Source: Athripsodes cinereus
Taxonomy: Eukaryota > Arthropoda > Insecta > Trichoptera > Leptoceridae
NCBI GenBank assembly: GCA_947579605.1
Contig: OX388321.1
Span: 18,343,614-18,407,613 of the forward strand
Length of the DNA: 64,000 bases
Reading direction: 5' to 3'
Part shown: piece by piece, positions 33,401-43,437 of the stretch
Layout: each line of letters starts with the position of its first letter
Position numbering within the stretch: the first letter of the stretch is position 1
Position numbers and translations under genes: made by a program
The notes under the pieces: generated by a model
The model's database searches: none
Told to the model about the DNA's origin: nothing
Seen by the model: only the letters and a program-made list of their open reading frames with translations

Positions 33401-36400
33401 ACATAGGTAGCTAATAATTACCATTTGATAAAAACATAAAACAAAATCAAGTATTGTTGTTTACCGTGACTTTCTTTATTTACAAGTTATTGAAAATATT
33501 GATGAGAGATTAATCAAGTTGGAGCCGTATAGTCATGCATGTTTATAACATGCAGATAGTCCGCTGCTGGCTATCCCAATTTTGGGATATGCCGTGATGG
33601 TAAAGTATAGACTTTTGAACACAGATGTACCTACCTATCAATAAAAATATCTTTAAAAAGTGAAAAAAAAACGGTAAAATTCGTTAATACGATAGGTACA
33701 AAATATACTATAAAAACGAACATCTTCCACTTCTCTCGGTTGAGTTGGGACTTGAGAGCCTATTTCGCCTAGGTATACTTTCTCCAGAGATCTCTGTCGG
33801 TAGCTCCTTTCAGGACCTCTGGCCACTCTAAACCATATCTATTTCTTTCAACACATAACATGAAAACATGTGTCATTTTTTTTCAATTAGGAACCTACTT
33901 TTTCGATGGCATAGGTAAACCGATGATTCTACTCAATTTGAATTTTTAAATTAATTAAATTACATATGATTACTTTGTATTTGAATATATCATTATTTTG
34001 TCATTATTTGATTATTATTTTGATGTTAACACAAATATCACAGTTTGGAAGCTTTGTTAATATTTTGTGACTATGGCATGTCTATAGAGATAATAACTAT
34101 TAGGAAGAGTTATTATAAGTAGGTACATAATACTGTAATGTCAACTTGTATGATAAAATGTTGAGACTGGGTAAAAAATAAATTGTAATTCAATGAAGTA
34201 TATAGACAGGTACTTAGCAGGTAACTGTCTATATACTTTACTGTTGATTTGAAATCTAAGTTAGGTAGATATCAAATCAACACAGAGATGAAATTCATCA
34301 CACAAGAGTCAATTATGTGTCTACAATATGCAATAATAATATTATTAGGTATACACTGATGGGTGGCGACTGTAGCGAGATAGAAATCATTTAATAAAAT
34401 TATAAAATCATTTCGATTGCGTAATTTTACATTTAAGCAAATTGAATGAGTGTGCTAATAAACTGCTTATTATTAAAATAATTATAAGTAATAATAATAA
34501 ACTTTATTGCACAATATAGAACAAAAACAATATTACAGAATTATGAAATAAGGTGATACAGTACAAATAAATGATATTATGCAATGGATGAGTTTATCAC
34601 AGGAGTGATATCTTTCAACTAACCCAGTGATGTTGTCATATCAGTATTGTCATTTTAGAATACAACACGCATAATATTTTTCCCATCTCTTTCAGTTTTC
34701 AAATTTATGTTTCAGAATAAGCTAAATATCACCTCCATGGAATATATACATAATTGATTTTCATTTTTTATTTGTTTCAGGAATAAGGCTCGATGGCTTT
34801 AGAGGTAAGAAACCAGCTATGATTGTATGAGTTACAAGTCTACTAATTTAGGTACTTATTGGATTTTAAAGCACAAGCTGATTGTGACAGATAATCTACA
34901 CACATTTTTTTCCCTATAACTAGTTTACTACATTTGAAAGCATTCAATAATGAATCTAATTAGCCACGAAATGTTTTTACATTTCTGCATCCTTACATCA
35001 ATGATCGACAAACTTATTCGCCAAAGAGCCAAAAATATGTACAATACTAATTAATTTTTCACGTTTTCTATTTTTTTGTTCTCTACGAATTTGACTCTAA
35101 GTTAGGCCTTCAGAGCCGCACTTTGCCGACCACTGAGTTAGGTGATTCATTGGTAAAAAGTTGAAATAAATTGGAGAAAGAAAACTAAATGAACAACAAA
35201 AAATAACCCAGAACATTTACCTGGTTAACAATTTTCATGTCCATTTGATAATCATAAATAAATAAATAATATGACAATTTATATAGCGCCGTACTGTGAT
35301 AATATCGCTTCAAGGGCGCTTTACTAATAATAATAATCTTTATTGCACAAAATTAGTATACAAAGAAGAAGAAAAAACATGGTATCATAACAATAGAATA
35401 GGTACATAATTTTGTGCAATGGGCGAGTTTATCGCTGAAGCGCAATATCTTCCAACTAACCCAACCTATCAACAATTTCTTAATTTTGTTTAGTTAAACA
35501 TGCATGGTCTGGAGCCCTCAAGGACAAGGAGAATTTCTTCAGCATCCCACGCAATGTAAATGACGCAGACCATGCGGGATATAAAAATGTGCCTCGCCAA
35601 GTGGAACATTCCTTGGAGGTGACTATGAAGTGCTTGGAGGATGATGTCAGAGTATGTCCTCTGTATGATAAGGCTGGTTACATTGCTGGACTACAGATTG
35701 CTGTAAGTATTTTCACAGACAATATTATGCAAATTGGAACTCCCTCAAGTTATGAAAATAGCTTTATTGTATTTTAAAAATCAGATGGCAAAAGAATTAA
35801 TCTGATAAGATAAAAAAAAAATATGCAAGAGACATATAAAGATGAATATATTTTTAAGAAGTTTTGCAACTGACACTATACTCATTATACAACAAGGTTA
35901 TACCCAGGTATAAGCTGAAGAGAGAGCTGCTATAGTTTAGGAGATGGGTGGCCAACCTTTTCAGCAGCCAGGCCAAATTTTAGAAATGAGATTTCCTATC
36001 GGGCCGCACAACAATATACTCCTTATATGGAACATTTCACAATTTTACTTCACCTTAAAATTTCTACCCCCCCCCCCCTCTAAGAATATTTCTCGAAATA
36101 CCTCTTTCAAAAAAGTAATGGGTACTTGTACTGACTTTTATTGAGAGTGTGCATATGCTTCGATGGGCCGCGGGTTGTCCACCTTTGGTTTAGTACTTAG
36201 TACCTACTCTGAGAGAGTTTCAAAGTATTTTTTCAATATTTAGCATATGACTTATTTACAAACAATTTTAATTTTGTAAGCAAGGAAAAAATACTTTTAA
36301 ATTCTGCGTGTAAATGTTTCCAATTAGTGTCATTGTTATATTATTTACAGATTCCATGCAAAGATTTGGAAGGACTTCCTTATGAAGTATCCACAAAGAT

Positions 36401-38050
36401 GATCAAGAAGAATATCCTCGGAGAAGACTACTGGACAACAACACATTATATTGTTTCACCTGGTAAATGAATTAATAATACAAATAATTCAAGTAAACCC
36501 AAAAAAAAAACAACTGAAAAGATACATAATGGGTATTTTGTTTGATTTAAAATGGTTCTGCTAGTAAAAAATAAATTCAATAGTGAATTAAAATAATTAT
36601 AATGTCATATTAAACAGATAAAATAATGTTTATATCTTGCACTAAAAACTTTAGAAGGCAGTGGACTTCCCACATACCATGAACATACATGTCGCCCTCT
36701 TCAAAAAACAAGACATTCAAGTTAATTGACATATTATCACATCACTGAATTGAATAATATATTAAATTCCAATTAGTATAGTATTTACTTAAATCATTTC
36801 TGATTTTTGTGTTAATTTACAGAAACAATCAAGAAAGGTGGTCGCACAGGACCAATGGGAGAGACCATCGAAGGTCTCTGGGTTCAACATGGAGAGGTTT
36901 TGATGCAAGTTCCTTTAGGGGAGAGTGAGCTTGCCGCTCACACACTTTTCAAAAAACAAAACTGCATTCCAAATATGGGTAAGTGAAGGAAAATACTTAA
37001 ATACTTATGTGTTTTGAAAGAGTCTACAAAATTTAGAACGATTACAACAAACATGTATCTGTGGGTTAATTTTTAAAAAAAAAAAATTCAGTAATATTTT
37101 TTTTATTTCCCTAGGCACTCACTACTACTACAACATGACAGAGCACTTGGACTGCCATGATTTCTTCCCGTACTTTGTTTTGGTTAAAGAAGAAAGAGTA
37201 ATTGGCATTGGCTGGCAGATATTTGGACACACTCAGGAACATGGCAGACCATGGTTTGAATGCCCACCATCCAGATCAGTAGAGGTATTACATTATTAAA
37301 GCTAAATTATAGCATAGACTTTTTAAATATAGATAGGATTGATGCAAATCAAATCAGCTGTAGAGTGGGATAATTAAAGAATGCTTAACACAAATTGGTT
37401 AAAATTCTATGCAATTCATAAATCCACATAAAAATAATTTTGAGTAATGTCTAATTGTATTGCATGTGCTAACATTACAGTAAAAAAAACATTGCCTTAT
37501 TGGTTACTTTTAACTATGGTACACCAGATTTTGATATCTAACTTTTTCTTTATTTTGTCTCTGATGGTTCATACGACGAATATATTATTTTGTTGGAGTA
37601 AATGTTATAATAATTGGTTGACACAAACATAAAGTAACGTTCTTAAGTAATTCAAAAATTCATTCTATTAGATATACCATCATCGCATGTCTCACAAATA
37701 GCTAGTGATTTATCTGCACATAATAAACATGCAGTTGTCCCCTCGGTGAAAACTAAAAATTAAACATTCAAGATGGGTGGAATACCGTATCATATTCCTT
37801 TATTATTGTCATGAAATTTATTATTAAATGATTTCAGGTCACTGTCCCAAATGCAGCTCCTTGTTTGGAAGACTGGCTGAAGACCTATCAGATGATATCA
37901 CTCCACATGTACTACATTGATGAACCATGGAAGATACGTTGTGAAGATGGTGACAGTGTACAACCGATATCAGTTATTAACAAATTCCTGCTCACTTCAT
38001 CTCGCTACACAGGAAAAGTTGTTGATGAAATCAAAAAACTGTTTGGATAA
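21454..38050 (+). CDS. Secreted protein of unknown function, 312 residues, 7 exons
   Basis: Seven exons fit in phase: 21454-21508, 34781-34804, 35494-35702, 36351-36462, 36823-36978, 37115-37284 and 37838-38050 (TAA). Together they give 939 nt. The first exon encodes a typical signal peptide (MNRYLVLFAIIATVSS), so the product should be secreted. Exon 2 is only 24 nt (GIRLDGFR). The mature protein has scattered Cys, for example CLEDDVRVCPLYDKAGYIAG and TEHLDCHDFF, and Gly/Tyr-rich turns (THYYYNM, GIGWQIFGHTQEHGRPW), with no membrane segment or known catalytic motif. I do not recognise the family; the even codon use and clean splice sites argue that it is a functioning gene. Intron 1 (13.3 kb) holds most of the transposon debris of the window. 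It converges with RRP36; stops are 0.93 kb apart. The first-exon link across 13 kb is the weakest part of the model. Confidence 0.7.
21555..22189 (-). mobile_element. hAT transposon remnant with the C-terminal dimerisation domain
   Basis: The ends are inverted: left AAGGTGATCAACTAT, right in reverse AAGATGACCAACTAT (13 of 15 match). They are flanked by a direct repeat ACTAAAACT (21546-21554 and 22190-22198), about 9 bp. On the minus strand, about 22060-21830 reads CCPGTNAAVERVFSLGNDYW, SEKSQLSVKTLSAVLTVKFN and HPHLAKKYTPKKN. That is the hAT-family C-terminal dimerisation segment. The rest of the transposase is deleted, so it is a non-autonomous internal-deletion derivative, lying 46 bp after the signal-peptide exon. 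Confidence 0.7.
22200..22731. other. No gene seen (intronic)
   Basis: AT-rich intron sequence of the secreted gene, with no coding or RNA signal that I can support. Confidence 0.5.
22732..22985. mobile_element. 254-bp MITE with 29-bp inverted repeats
   Basis: The left end CGCTACCTTGATGCAGAACT + AGCCTAAGT (22732-22760) is matched in reverse by 22957-22985 with one mismatch. The flanks show a possible 4-bp duplication ATTC (22728-22731 and 22986-22989). There is no open frame inside. The superfamily cannot be fixed from these ends. Confidence 0.65.
23331..23358 (+). repeat. (AAT)n microsatellite
   Basis: About nine AAT units in an intron. Confidence 0.85.
23663..23739 (+). CDS. Candidate alternative exon in intron 1 of the secreted gene
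   Basis: A 77-nt block lies between an acceptor (TTTTAATTAG) and a strong donor (CCTGAG|GTAAGA). Joined to the signal-peptide exon in phase 1 it reads APEPYKEPVLKQSHAKRS then FCIVKIPE. It leaves in phase 0, so splicing on to the 34781 microexon gives an immediate stop (GAA TAA). It would therefore work as a poison exon, or belong to another transcript. Splice motifs this good also occur by chance in AT-rich introns. Confidence 0.25.
23740..24555. other. No gene seen (intronic)
   Basis: No open frame of note. A G-rich stretch at 23815-23950 (TAGGGAGAGGGGAAAGGGTA and on) may be the end of an old repeat. Confidence 0.45.
24556..24871 (+). mobile_element. RTE LINE fragment, left part (RT blocks)
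   Basis: A degenerate RT segment matches 1355-1617 of the first RTE copy: AFLCIHGCREG corresponds to LFCAFVDLEKA, SACVRVNNSLSEWFALTK to the fingers-palm stretch, and KQGCVISPWLF to the block before YADD. It breaks off at about 24871. The missing continuation, starting just before the FADD box, appears at 31150, so the LINE was split by a later insertion. Confidence 0.7.
25824..26494. repeat. Large palindrome, ~265-bp arms
   Basis: The left arm (25824-26083) and right arm (26231-26494) are inverted copies, around a ~147-bp spacer. Shared blocks include ATTTGTGTAACACAAG, GGGACTCCCACCATTTACCC, CATTTCTCCCTATTTTATGC-like and CTTCCAAGGTGTCCTCTTCA. Each arm contains part of the SINE-like family (GCAGCTGGTCTGCTGGCCAC in the right arm) and an RTE C-terminal shred. 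Confidence 0.75.
26588..26905 (+). mobile_element. L2/CR1-like LINE C-terminal fragment
   Basis: With two in-frame stops, the plus strand reads NAAAGTIYRENKR, HITPLLKELRWLRIPKRVEF, KLCLTVHKALSGAAHLYLTE and RGASVSRGPTAW. This matches the end of L2/CR1 reverse transcriptases (ITPLLKELHWLP..., then FxVxxPxxWN). It is an old, decayed copy. Confidence 0.7.
28200..28480 (+). mobile_element. LINE C-terminal fragment (WRWVGHIARS family)
   Basis: The open frame carries TLKWRWVGHIARSPDDK, LMRWKDNITRK and DRMAWKETEEAFVQEWAEK. This is the typical tail of CR1/RTE-related insect LINE proteins. The upstream part of the same frame (from 28056) is not recognisably related. Confidence 0.7.
28500..29165 (+). 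mobile_element. Decayed RTE LINE pieces
   Basis: Two pieces belong to the RTE lineage. One, 28600-28860, includes AEGELKWYKCT-type and SLRRMCGESLRD-like codons and AVQKRGRPRIKL. The other, 28995-29165, reads IKFGDECLEQVSEYVHLRSL and DIERRKLWN, and matches 31295-31410. Many stops and small deletions are present, and the order of the pieces is reversed relative to the intact protein. Confidence 0.6.
29570..29715. repeat. Short repeat with internal inverted motifs
   Basis: GTATTCTAAAACAATACTTA and ATATTCTAAAACAACACTTA occur as a direct pair about 80 bp apart. Between them CTTACGCATAGCGA and TCGCTATGCGAAGT are inverted. It looks like a MITE remnant. Confidence 0.4.
29960..30140 (+). mobile_element. 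LINE C-terminal shred
   Basis: The frame reads RPVIYVILERRRSWLEHVLR followed by MPNDSF, which resembles the 'LRWLGHVLRMPxD' block of non-LTR elements. It is short and isolated. Confidence 0.5.
31149..31850 (+). mobile_element. RTE LINE fragment, right part (YADD box and C-terminus)
   Basis: The sequence resumes the RTE broken at 24871: MFADDLALMAKSENDLQ is the catalytic box (FADD), followed by INVGDECLKQVSEYVYLGSL, HNTILVSSLIYASETWTW and a decayed C-terminus (the WIECV / SYDGSNMRNEW region) with frameshifts and stops. It fades near 31850. Confidence 0.7.
31537..32680. repeat. Inverted duplication of an RTE segment
   Basis: 31537-31803 and 32407-32680 are inverted copies, including unusual private changes such as GATTATCAGATTATCAAAGG, which both carry. 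This shows duplication of an already decayed LINE piece rather than two independent insertions. The ~600-bp spacer has no gene that I can see. Confidence 0.75.
32690..33520. other. No gene seen (intronic)
   Basis: AT-rich intron sequence of the secreted gene with no supported features. Confidence 0.5.
33530..33610 (+). repeat. SINE-like dispersed repeat, 3' part
   Basis: CATGCAGATAGTCCGCTGCT then GGCTATCCCAATTTTGGGAT and ATGCCGTGATGGTA, as in the other family members. Confidence 0.6.
33720..33850 (-). mobile_element. LINE C-terminal shred
   Basis: In reverse it reads RNRYGLEWPEVLKGATDRDL followed by WRKYT, a C-terminal 'A.DR..WR' block. A related, more decayed piece lies at 51515-51620. Confidence 0.45.
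33850..34490. other. No gene seen (intronic)
   Basis: AT-rich; a short inverted pair around 34195-34250 (AAGTATATAGACAGGTAC / GTCTATATACTT) is the only structure noticed. Confidence 0.45.
34491..34640 (+). repeat. Foldback-family arm fragment
   Basis: AATAATAAACTTTATTGCAC starts a segment that ends GAGTTTATCAC...TATCTTTCAACTAACCCA, as in the copies at 19.9 kb and 35.3 kb. It lies 140 bp upstream of the microexon. Confidence 0.5.
35325..35465 (+). repeat. Foldback-family arm fragment
   Basis: AATAATAATCTTTATTGCAC to GGGCGAGTTTATCGCTGAAG and TCTTCCAACTAACCCAAC. It ends 29 bp before the exon at 35494. Confidence 0.55.
35943..36187. mobile_element. hAT-type MITE in intron 3 of the secreted gene
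   Basis: A second, shorter relative (245 bp) of the 16.3-kb MITE: left GATGGGTGGCCAACCTTTTC, right in reverse CAAAGGTGGACAACCCGCGG. It is flanked by an 8-bp duplication with one mismatch (GTTTAGGA at 35935-35942, GTTTAGTA at 36188-36195). It shares the poly-C tract and the CAGCAGCCAGGCCAAATTTT block. Confidence 0.75.
37668..37790 (-). repeat. SINE-like dispersed repeat (reverse copy)
   Basis: In reverse it gives CCACCCATCTTGAATGTTTA, GGACAACTGCATGTTTATTA and GAGACATGCGATGATGGTAT, the family hallmarks. It lies in the last intron of the secreted gene. Confidence 0.6.
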
Positions 38051-38979
38051 ACTTATACATAAATAATCTGTTTAATTATTATATACACTTCAATCTGTAT
38101 TCATAAAAAGATGAAAAACATTTTATTGTTTTAAGTTTTTGATTATATTTTGTACTGCACTACCCAACAAACAGAGGAATTCAATTTTGCAATTATGTAT
38201 TTTCATTTGAGTTTTTCACAAATTGAATTTGTGACACAAGTCAAGTTGGTAAATAATTTGAAAACATTGATTTATCAATAAATAGTCTGTGATGAAGAAA
38301 TTTTTTTGTCTTTAAACTTTTTATGTTTTCAATAAGTTGACAGATTACAACACTGTTGTTACATCTGATCAAATACTCCATGTGACCCTGTCACAGCATG
38401 ACATTTTTAAATTTATGTTGTTTTGTACCATAACCATGTCAAGGTGAGATTATAAATTTATGACCCACTCAAGATGCTGCAATAATCTCATGTAATGTAA
38501 TATGTAAAATAATTTTAATTATTGTATAATTGATAAGAATACACAAATTGTTATAAAATATCTTTAATTCTTTTATTCAATCATTGCAACATTTTTTATT
38601 TGAGTTATGGGGAAGGCTTATGTTCAGCAATGGACAAAGATGGCTGATTTAAAAAGAAGGGACACTGAAATTAATATTGTCGACCCACGATACTTGGTGG
38701 AAATTCATGTTAAATAAATAAAAATAAAACCCTTATAAACTTCCAGATTGAGTTTATTAATCACGAGCCAGTTTTCGAGAGCTTCCGCTTTCATCATCAG
38801 GCTAATGTTAGTGTGTTTTATTTTTGTTATGAGACAATGACTTTTTAAAGATGTGTCTGCGTTGGAAATACACCCAAATACATGTCAAACGCTCTCACTT
38901 TTTTAACCAGTATGTTTGTGTTGTGAAGGTGGAGTGGGTCCAGCAGTAAAATTCTGAAGAAATAAAATTCCTTATACCA
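38051..38979. other. Shared 3' region between two convergent genes
   Basis: A likely poly(A) signal for the plus-strand gene is AATAAA at 38279-38284 (ATCAATAAATAGTCTG). The piece at 38735-38815 (CGAGCCAGTTTTCGAGAGCT, TCATCATCAGGC) resembles 27060-27120, so it belongs to an unnamed dispersed repeat. No further gene is seen. Confidence 0.5.
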
Positions 38980-41782
38980 CTACATGATGGTTCTATTTCT
39001 TTTAACTTTCTGCGCATTCTTCTTTCTATGTTTGGTGATATGTTTCTCCAACTTTCCAGATTTCTTAAGGTCTTCATATTGCTCCACCAGTGATAAAATC
39101 TTCTTATCAGCTGCAAAATATTAATCAAATAAAATGTGAAACACCATATGGATAAGATTTTAGAACCTTTCTTTAGACAATGGAGGAGAATGTGTTGTTC
39201 ATTTAAGGATCGACATGATATAAAAATAATAATGTAATAACTTGATATTAAAGGTACTGTAATAATGTAATAACTTGATATTAAAGGTACTGCAATAATG
39301 TAATAACTTGATATTAAAGGTACTGTAATAATGTAATAACTTGATATTAAAGGTACTGTAATAACTTGATATTAAAGGTACTGTAATAACTTGATATTAA
39401 AGGTACTGTAATAACTTGATATTAAAGGTACTGTAATAACTTGTAAGGTCTCCTACTCTTTTCTTTGAGTTTTCCACAGACAATTAACATCTTTACAATT
39501 AAGAGATGAGCTATGCTACCCATCTTGAATGTCTTATTTTTTTATTGGCACAGAGAGGACAATTTGCATGTTTACTACATGCAGTAAGTCCACTGGCTAC
39601 CCAACTTGGGGGATAAGCCGTGATGTATAGTAGCAGTACAGTAATATTTTCACTTCTACTATTTATATCATAACGTTTCATTCTTGTTTTGTGTTATTTA
39701 ATTGTCTTATTTTTCTTAGTATTGCCCCAGAACAGATTTTAGTCTAGTGGGGCAATATATTCCATAATGATGTTATTTTTGTATGCACTATTTTTGGAAA
39801 ATAAGTAAATAAAAAAATAAAATAAAAAAAATTTCAGCACAGAATACATATTTGTGAGTTCTCCTGAAGATGCCAACGAGTGTGGGTGAAAACTTAAGAG
39901 GCAATTAAAAAATATTGGTGTTTCCATTATTAAACACAAATTTTTACAGGGTGAATTCCCTCGCAATATTTTGGCAGTGCAGTTGGTCTGTACCCCATAA
40001 ATGGGAAATGGCAAGATGGTATAGAAAGAAAGAAAGAAAGATAATTAAGAAATAATGAATCAGTGTGAAGTTAAGTACATAAATACCAAAATGATGTAAA
40101 AGTACTAAAGATTAATGTTTTTGATAAACTTACATTTGTTTACATATTCGGGAGTAACTCCACTCTTCATCATATTGACTCTGTCATCTTGTTCTTTTTG
40201 TTTCTTCTCCTGAATTTTCTTATGTTTCTTCTCTTCTCTAATTTGGTTTTCTATTCTCTGAATTAAATATTTAATCTGTTCTCTTCTTTCCTCGTCTTCT
40301 GTTTGTTTCAACTCTTTCTTTAACTGTTTGAGTTCATTTTGTTTAACTTCAGAAAGGAAACTATAACTTCGTTTGAAAGCTACAGGATTATATGTACCAC
40401 ATAAAGAGTCAAACCTAAAAATATCACAATCATTATTTTACTTACAATCTGCTGGTCGCCCCACTATGCCTTGATGATATTGATCATTATAGACCATTAA
40501 AGTATGACGTCACAGAAAAATCATTGAGGGGCATCAGGCATCCCAACACAACAGACGATTACGATGTAATATTAGGTGGAACGTCTAAAGAATACCTAAT
40601 AATCAAAAAAACTGTCAGTGTCGATTTTGTTATTATTTTGTCGTCTGACTTTCTTTTTTTTCTCTTATGGCATAACATCCTACAAGGATGATTTGCGCAA
40701 TCTGACTGTTTGCCCCCCAAGCAAAAGCAAATCCATAGACAAGACCACGTGACCTTTAATGGTCTATATTACCAGAACTATATGAATGTCAATATTTTAC
40801 ATTGACATTATTCTGGTCTCTTTATACTGCATAGCTGTGTTACAATGCAAAACTTTTCTTTTTAGCAAGTGGCATTATTAACCAGATTCATAAATCAACA
40901 TATTAATAAAAGGAGTAATTTGGTTGATCATATTATGAATGGTTGGCTGGAAGATGTTGCACTGCAACAAGCCCGCCATTGGACAGAACATTGTTTGTAT
41001 TTATTATGTGTGTCTGTACAATTATGTTATTATGTTCTGTCAATAAAGTTTTATTATTATTATTATGAAGAAGTGATTTTCTTTTAACCCAACAAATAAG
41101 AAAAAAAATAAAACACTATAATTTTACATGTAGGTATTATATATAAGTACATATTTGTCTGTAATTTTGGTCAACTGTCAGTACCTCAAAACTTTGAGGC
41201 ACTGATTTTCGGAACGTAAGAACTTTGATTTGTTTTTTTTTTATGAAAATAAATGATCATCAATATAACTGTGAAGTAGATTCCTCCTATTTTAGTCATT
41301 AGATCAGTTTTATAGATATAATTAATCAAACCTTGGATCCCGAATTTCTTTTTCAGTAGTTGTTTTGACATCTCCAAACATTGGTACTGGTTTTTTTGAG
41401 CTCATTTCTCTTGGTCTGTTTTTATTTTCTCTCTTAAACACCTGTGGAGTTTTACTCATTTTCTTTTCAGAAGATGTGCCAAACACAGCTTCATTGTAAA
41501 CTTTGGAGCCTAATTTTTCCTTTAATTTTTGCAAGTCTTCAAAACTCATGGAAGACAATTCTGCTCTGATTTGAATCTGAAATTTAGGAGTGACAATGAT
41601 AAACAACATATCACAATTTCTTTTTTACAACACCTAGATCACCACACACATTCTTAAAGCTAGCAATATATTTGTTTTGTGAAAGAGGTGTAGATATTTA
41701 ATCTAGCTACCAGGTTTCTGCTGTTATTCATAGTTTTATTTTTATATAAAAGTTTTCTTACGCGTTCTTCATTATCTGACAT
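38980..41782 (-). CDS. RRP36: rRNA-processing protein RRP36, complete, 4 exons
   Basis: RRP36 is a nucleolar small-subunit processome factor acting in early pre-rRNA cleavage for 18S rRNA. Four minus-strand exons splice in phase: 41782-41762 (MSDNEER), 41576-41332, 40414-40134 and 39110-38980 (TAG), giving 225 residues, a little shorter than the human protein (about 259). The hallmarks are MSFEDLQKLKEKLGSKVYNE, RPREMSSKKPVP, DPRFDSLCGTYNP (spanning the exon 2/3 join), a long Lys/Glu-rich coiled-coil-like region (ERREQIKYLIQRIENQIREE) and the basic end YEDLKKSGKLEKHITKHRKK. Donors are CGC|GTAAG, CCAAG|GTTTG and AAAT|GTAAG. Intron 3 carries a minisatellite and a SINE-like repeat; intron 2 carries an unknown fragment at 40869-41087. 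It converges with the secreted gene. Confidence 0.92.
39228..39442 (+). repeat. Minisatellite with 33-bp and 25-bp units
   Basis: The 25-bp unit is GTAATAACTTGATATTAAAG + GTACT. The first four units have an extra 8-bp GTAATAAT, making 33 bp; the later ones lack it. Units are almost identical, so expansion is recent. It lies in RRP36 intron 3. Confidence 0.9.
39515..39635 (+). repeat. SINE-like dispersed repeat
   Basis: ACCCATCTTGAATGTCTTAT, TTGGCACAGAGAGGACAATT, TGCATGTTTACTACATGCAG and AAGCCGTGATGTATAG. A well-kept family member. Confidence 0.65.
40869..41087 (+). mobile_element. Possible LINE 3' remnant in RRP36 intron 2
   Basis: GWLEDVALQQARHWTEH followed by AATAAAG and a TTATTATTA run resembles the end of a retroelement transcript, but no conserved domain is long enough to name it. 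Confidence 0.3.
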
Positions 41783-42146
41783 TTTAAACTGACAGAATTT
41801 TACAGTTAATACGAAACTTATTTTGTTATATTTTAAGAATCATCAAAGAATGATGATGAATTAAGATATAAAACGATTCAATTTACTACACAACTCATGC
41901 ATTATTGCATTGTGAACAAATAACCTAAAATCGAAAAATCACTTTGGAAAATAACCATAGAAATAAATCGAAAGTGACAGCTAGTGATGTTAATTCAGTA
42001 CATACCCGTTACTACATACTCGCTACTTTTGATTACCGGTAGATATATTCGGTAAAAATTTGTACTGACCCGTTACTTGTTAATATAGGTACCTATATAA
42101 TTATTATCATTCGTCCACCATCACCTTAATAATTATAGTAAATCGA

Positions 42147-42465
42147 GTGTCCAACGAAACAGTTCTAAATATAATGCAAAAAGATAGAGAGCTACTAACC
42201 ACTGTCAAAAGACGAAAGGCCGCATACTTTGGTCACATATTCCGTGGAGAAAAATATGCCCTTCTGCAGCTTATAGTAGAGGGTAAGATAGAGGGCAGAC
42301 GGGGTTTGGGGCGCAAAAGAGCATCATGGCTCAAGAATCTTCGGCAGTGGTTTGGAATACCGGATGCAGCAACCCTCATCAGACTGACCCAGGATCGTGA
42401 AGCGTAACAAGAGATGGTCGCCAACCTCCGATAGGAGCGGCACAAGAAGAAGAAGAAGTAAAATT
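42147..42465 (+). mobile_element. LINE C-terminal fragment with (GAA)n tail
   Basis: The frame gives LLTTVKRRKAAYFGHIFRGE, GKIEGRRGLGRKRASWLKNL and RLTQDREA, then GGAGCGGCACAAGAAGAAGA. This is the FGHI / GRR-GR / DRE pattern with a (GAA)n tail, as for 5813-5464 on the other strand. It lies between RRP36 and the kelch gene. Confidence 0.75.
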
Positions 42466-42579
42466 TTGCTTACAAATTGAGTGATCATACGAATTTTATC
42501 TCATTTAGGGGTTGTTGATTTATTCTTCAATAATAAAAGAGTTCGTGAAACATTTCAAATTCTTAACCCATTAAATTTG

Positions 42580-43437
42580 ACGACAGATGGTTGGGGGGAG
42601 GTAGAAATTTTAAGGTGAAACAAAATTATAAAATTTTGGAAATTAATAATTAGGTATGTATATCATTCGGTTCATGGTACGAAGGAGTATCAAAGAGAAT
42701 ATAATACTACGTAATATGAAGGAGTATAATCAAAAGATGCCACACACGGGGGTATTTTGGCCGGCCAGCCCTTCAGGCTGCCCATAATGACACCTTCGGT
42801 GTGAACTTGTAATTGTAAAATGTGTAGAATTTCGGATAAATGGAAGTTCCCACTTCCCAGACTTCTGCGGTATCCGGGTGGACGGTGAGTTCTTCAATGT
42901 ATGGTACTCGGTACGGTTACGAAAAGTGTTCGCTTCTTTTTAGAAAAAGGAATATTGAGAAAATATTCTTTAGAAGTCCGATAAAGAGATAATTTATATA
43001 ATTATTGTCATTTCTTCATGAAACTCTTTAAATATAATATAATATTGTGTAGGTACCAAACTAGTTACAAAAATTAGAGACGTAAAAAATATTTATTTTT
43101 CCAGAGCCACAAAAAATAACTTGTTTATGATGAATAACGAGATCTAAAAAAGACGACTTAATAAAAATGTATTTTCATACTAATTTACTTCTTCATGAAC
43201 AGTAACTATTAAAATATTTCTTTTTTTATAAAGTGCGCTAACACTACATGTGTAGTCATTCAGTCATTGTGCTTGTAAATTTTCTTGAATCAGAAAATGT
43301 CATTTTATTTTTGTTTGTGTTTGGGGGTGTCGTGTTACTTGAGGCGGCAAAAATTAATTATTCTGTTTGTTGATTTATGGTCGGCATAAGCTATTTCAGT
43401 TTTATTTGTTAATGAGAATGATTATGAATTAAATACG
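42580..43437. other. Upstream region of the BTB-kelch gene
   Basis: It contains a fragment related to the hAT MITE interior near 42590-42640 (AGGTAGAAATTTTAAGGTGA) and another at 42930-42970. A promoter cannot be pinpointed; the region just before the ATG at 43438 is AT-rich without a clear TATA box. Confidence 0.4.

Noticed and set aside
39228..39442. CRISPR-like array
   Set aside because: Units abut directly without unique spacers, and the setting is an intron of a eukaryotic gene.
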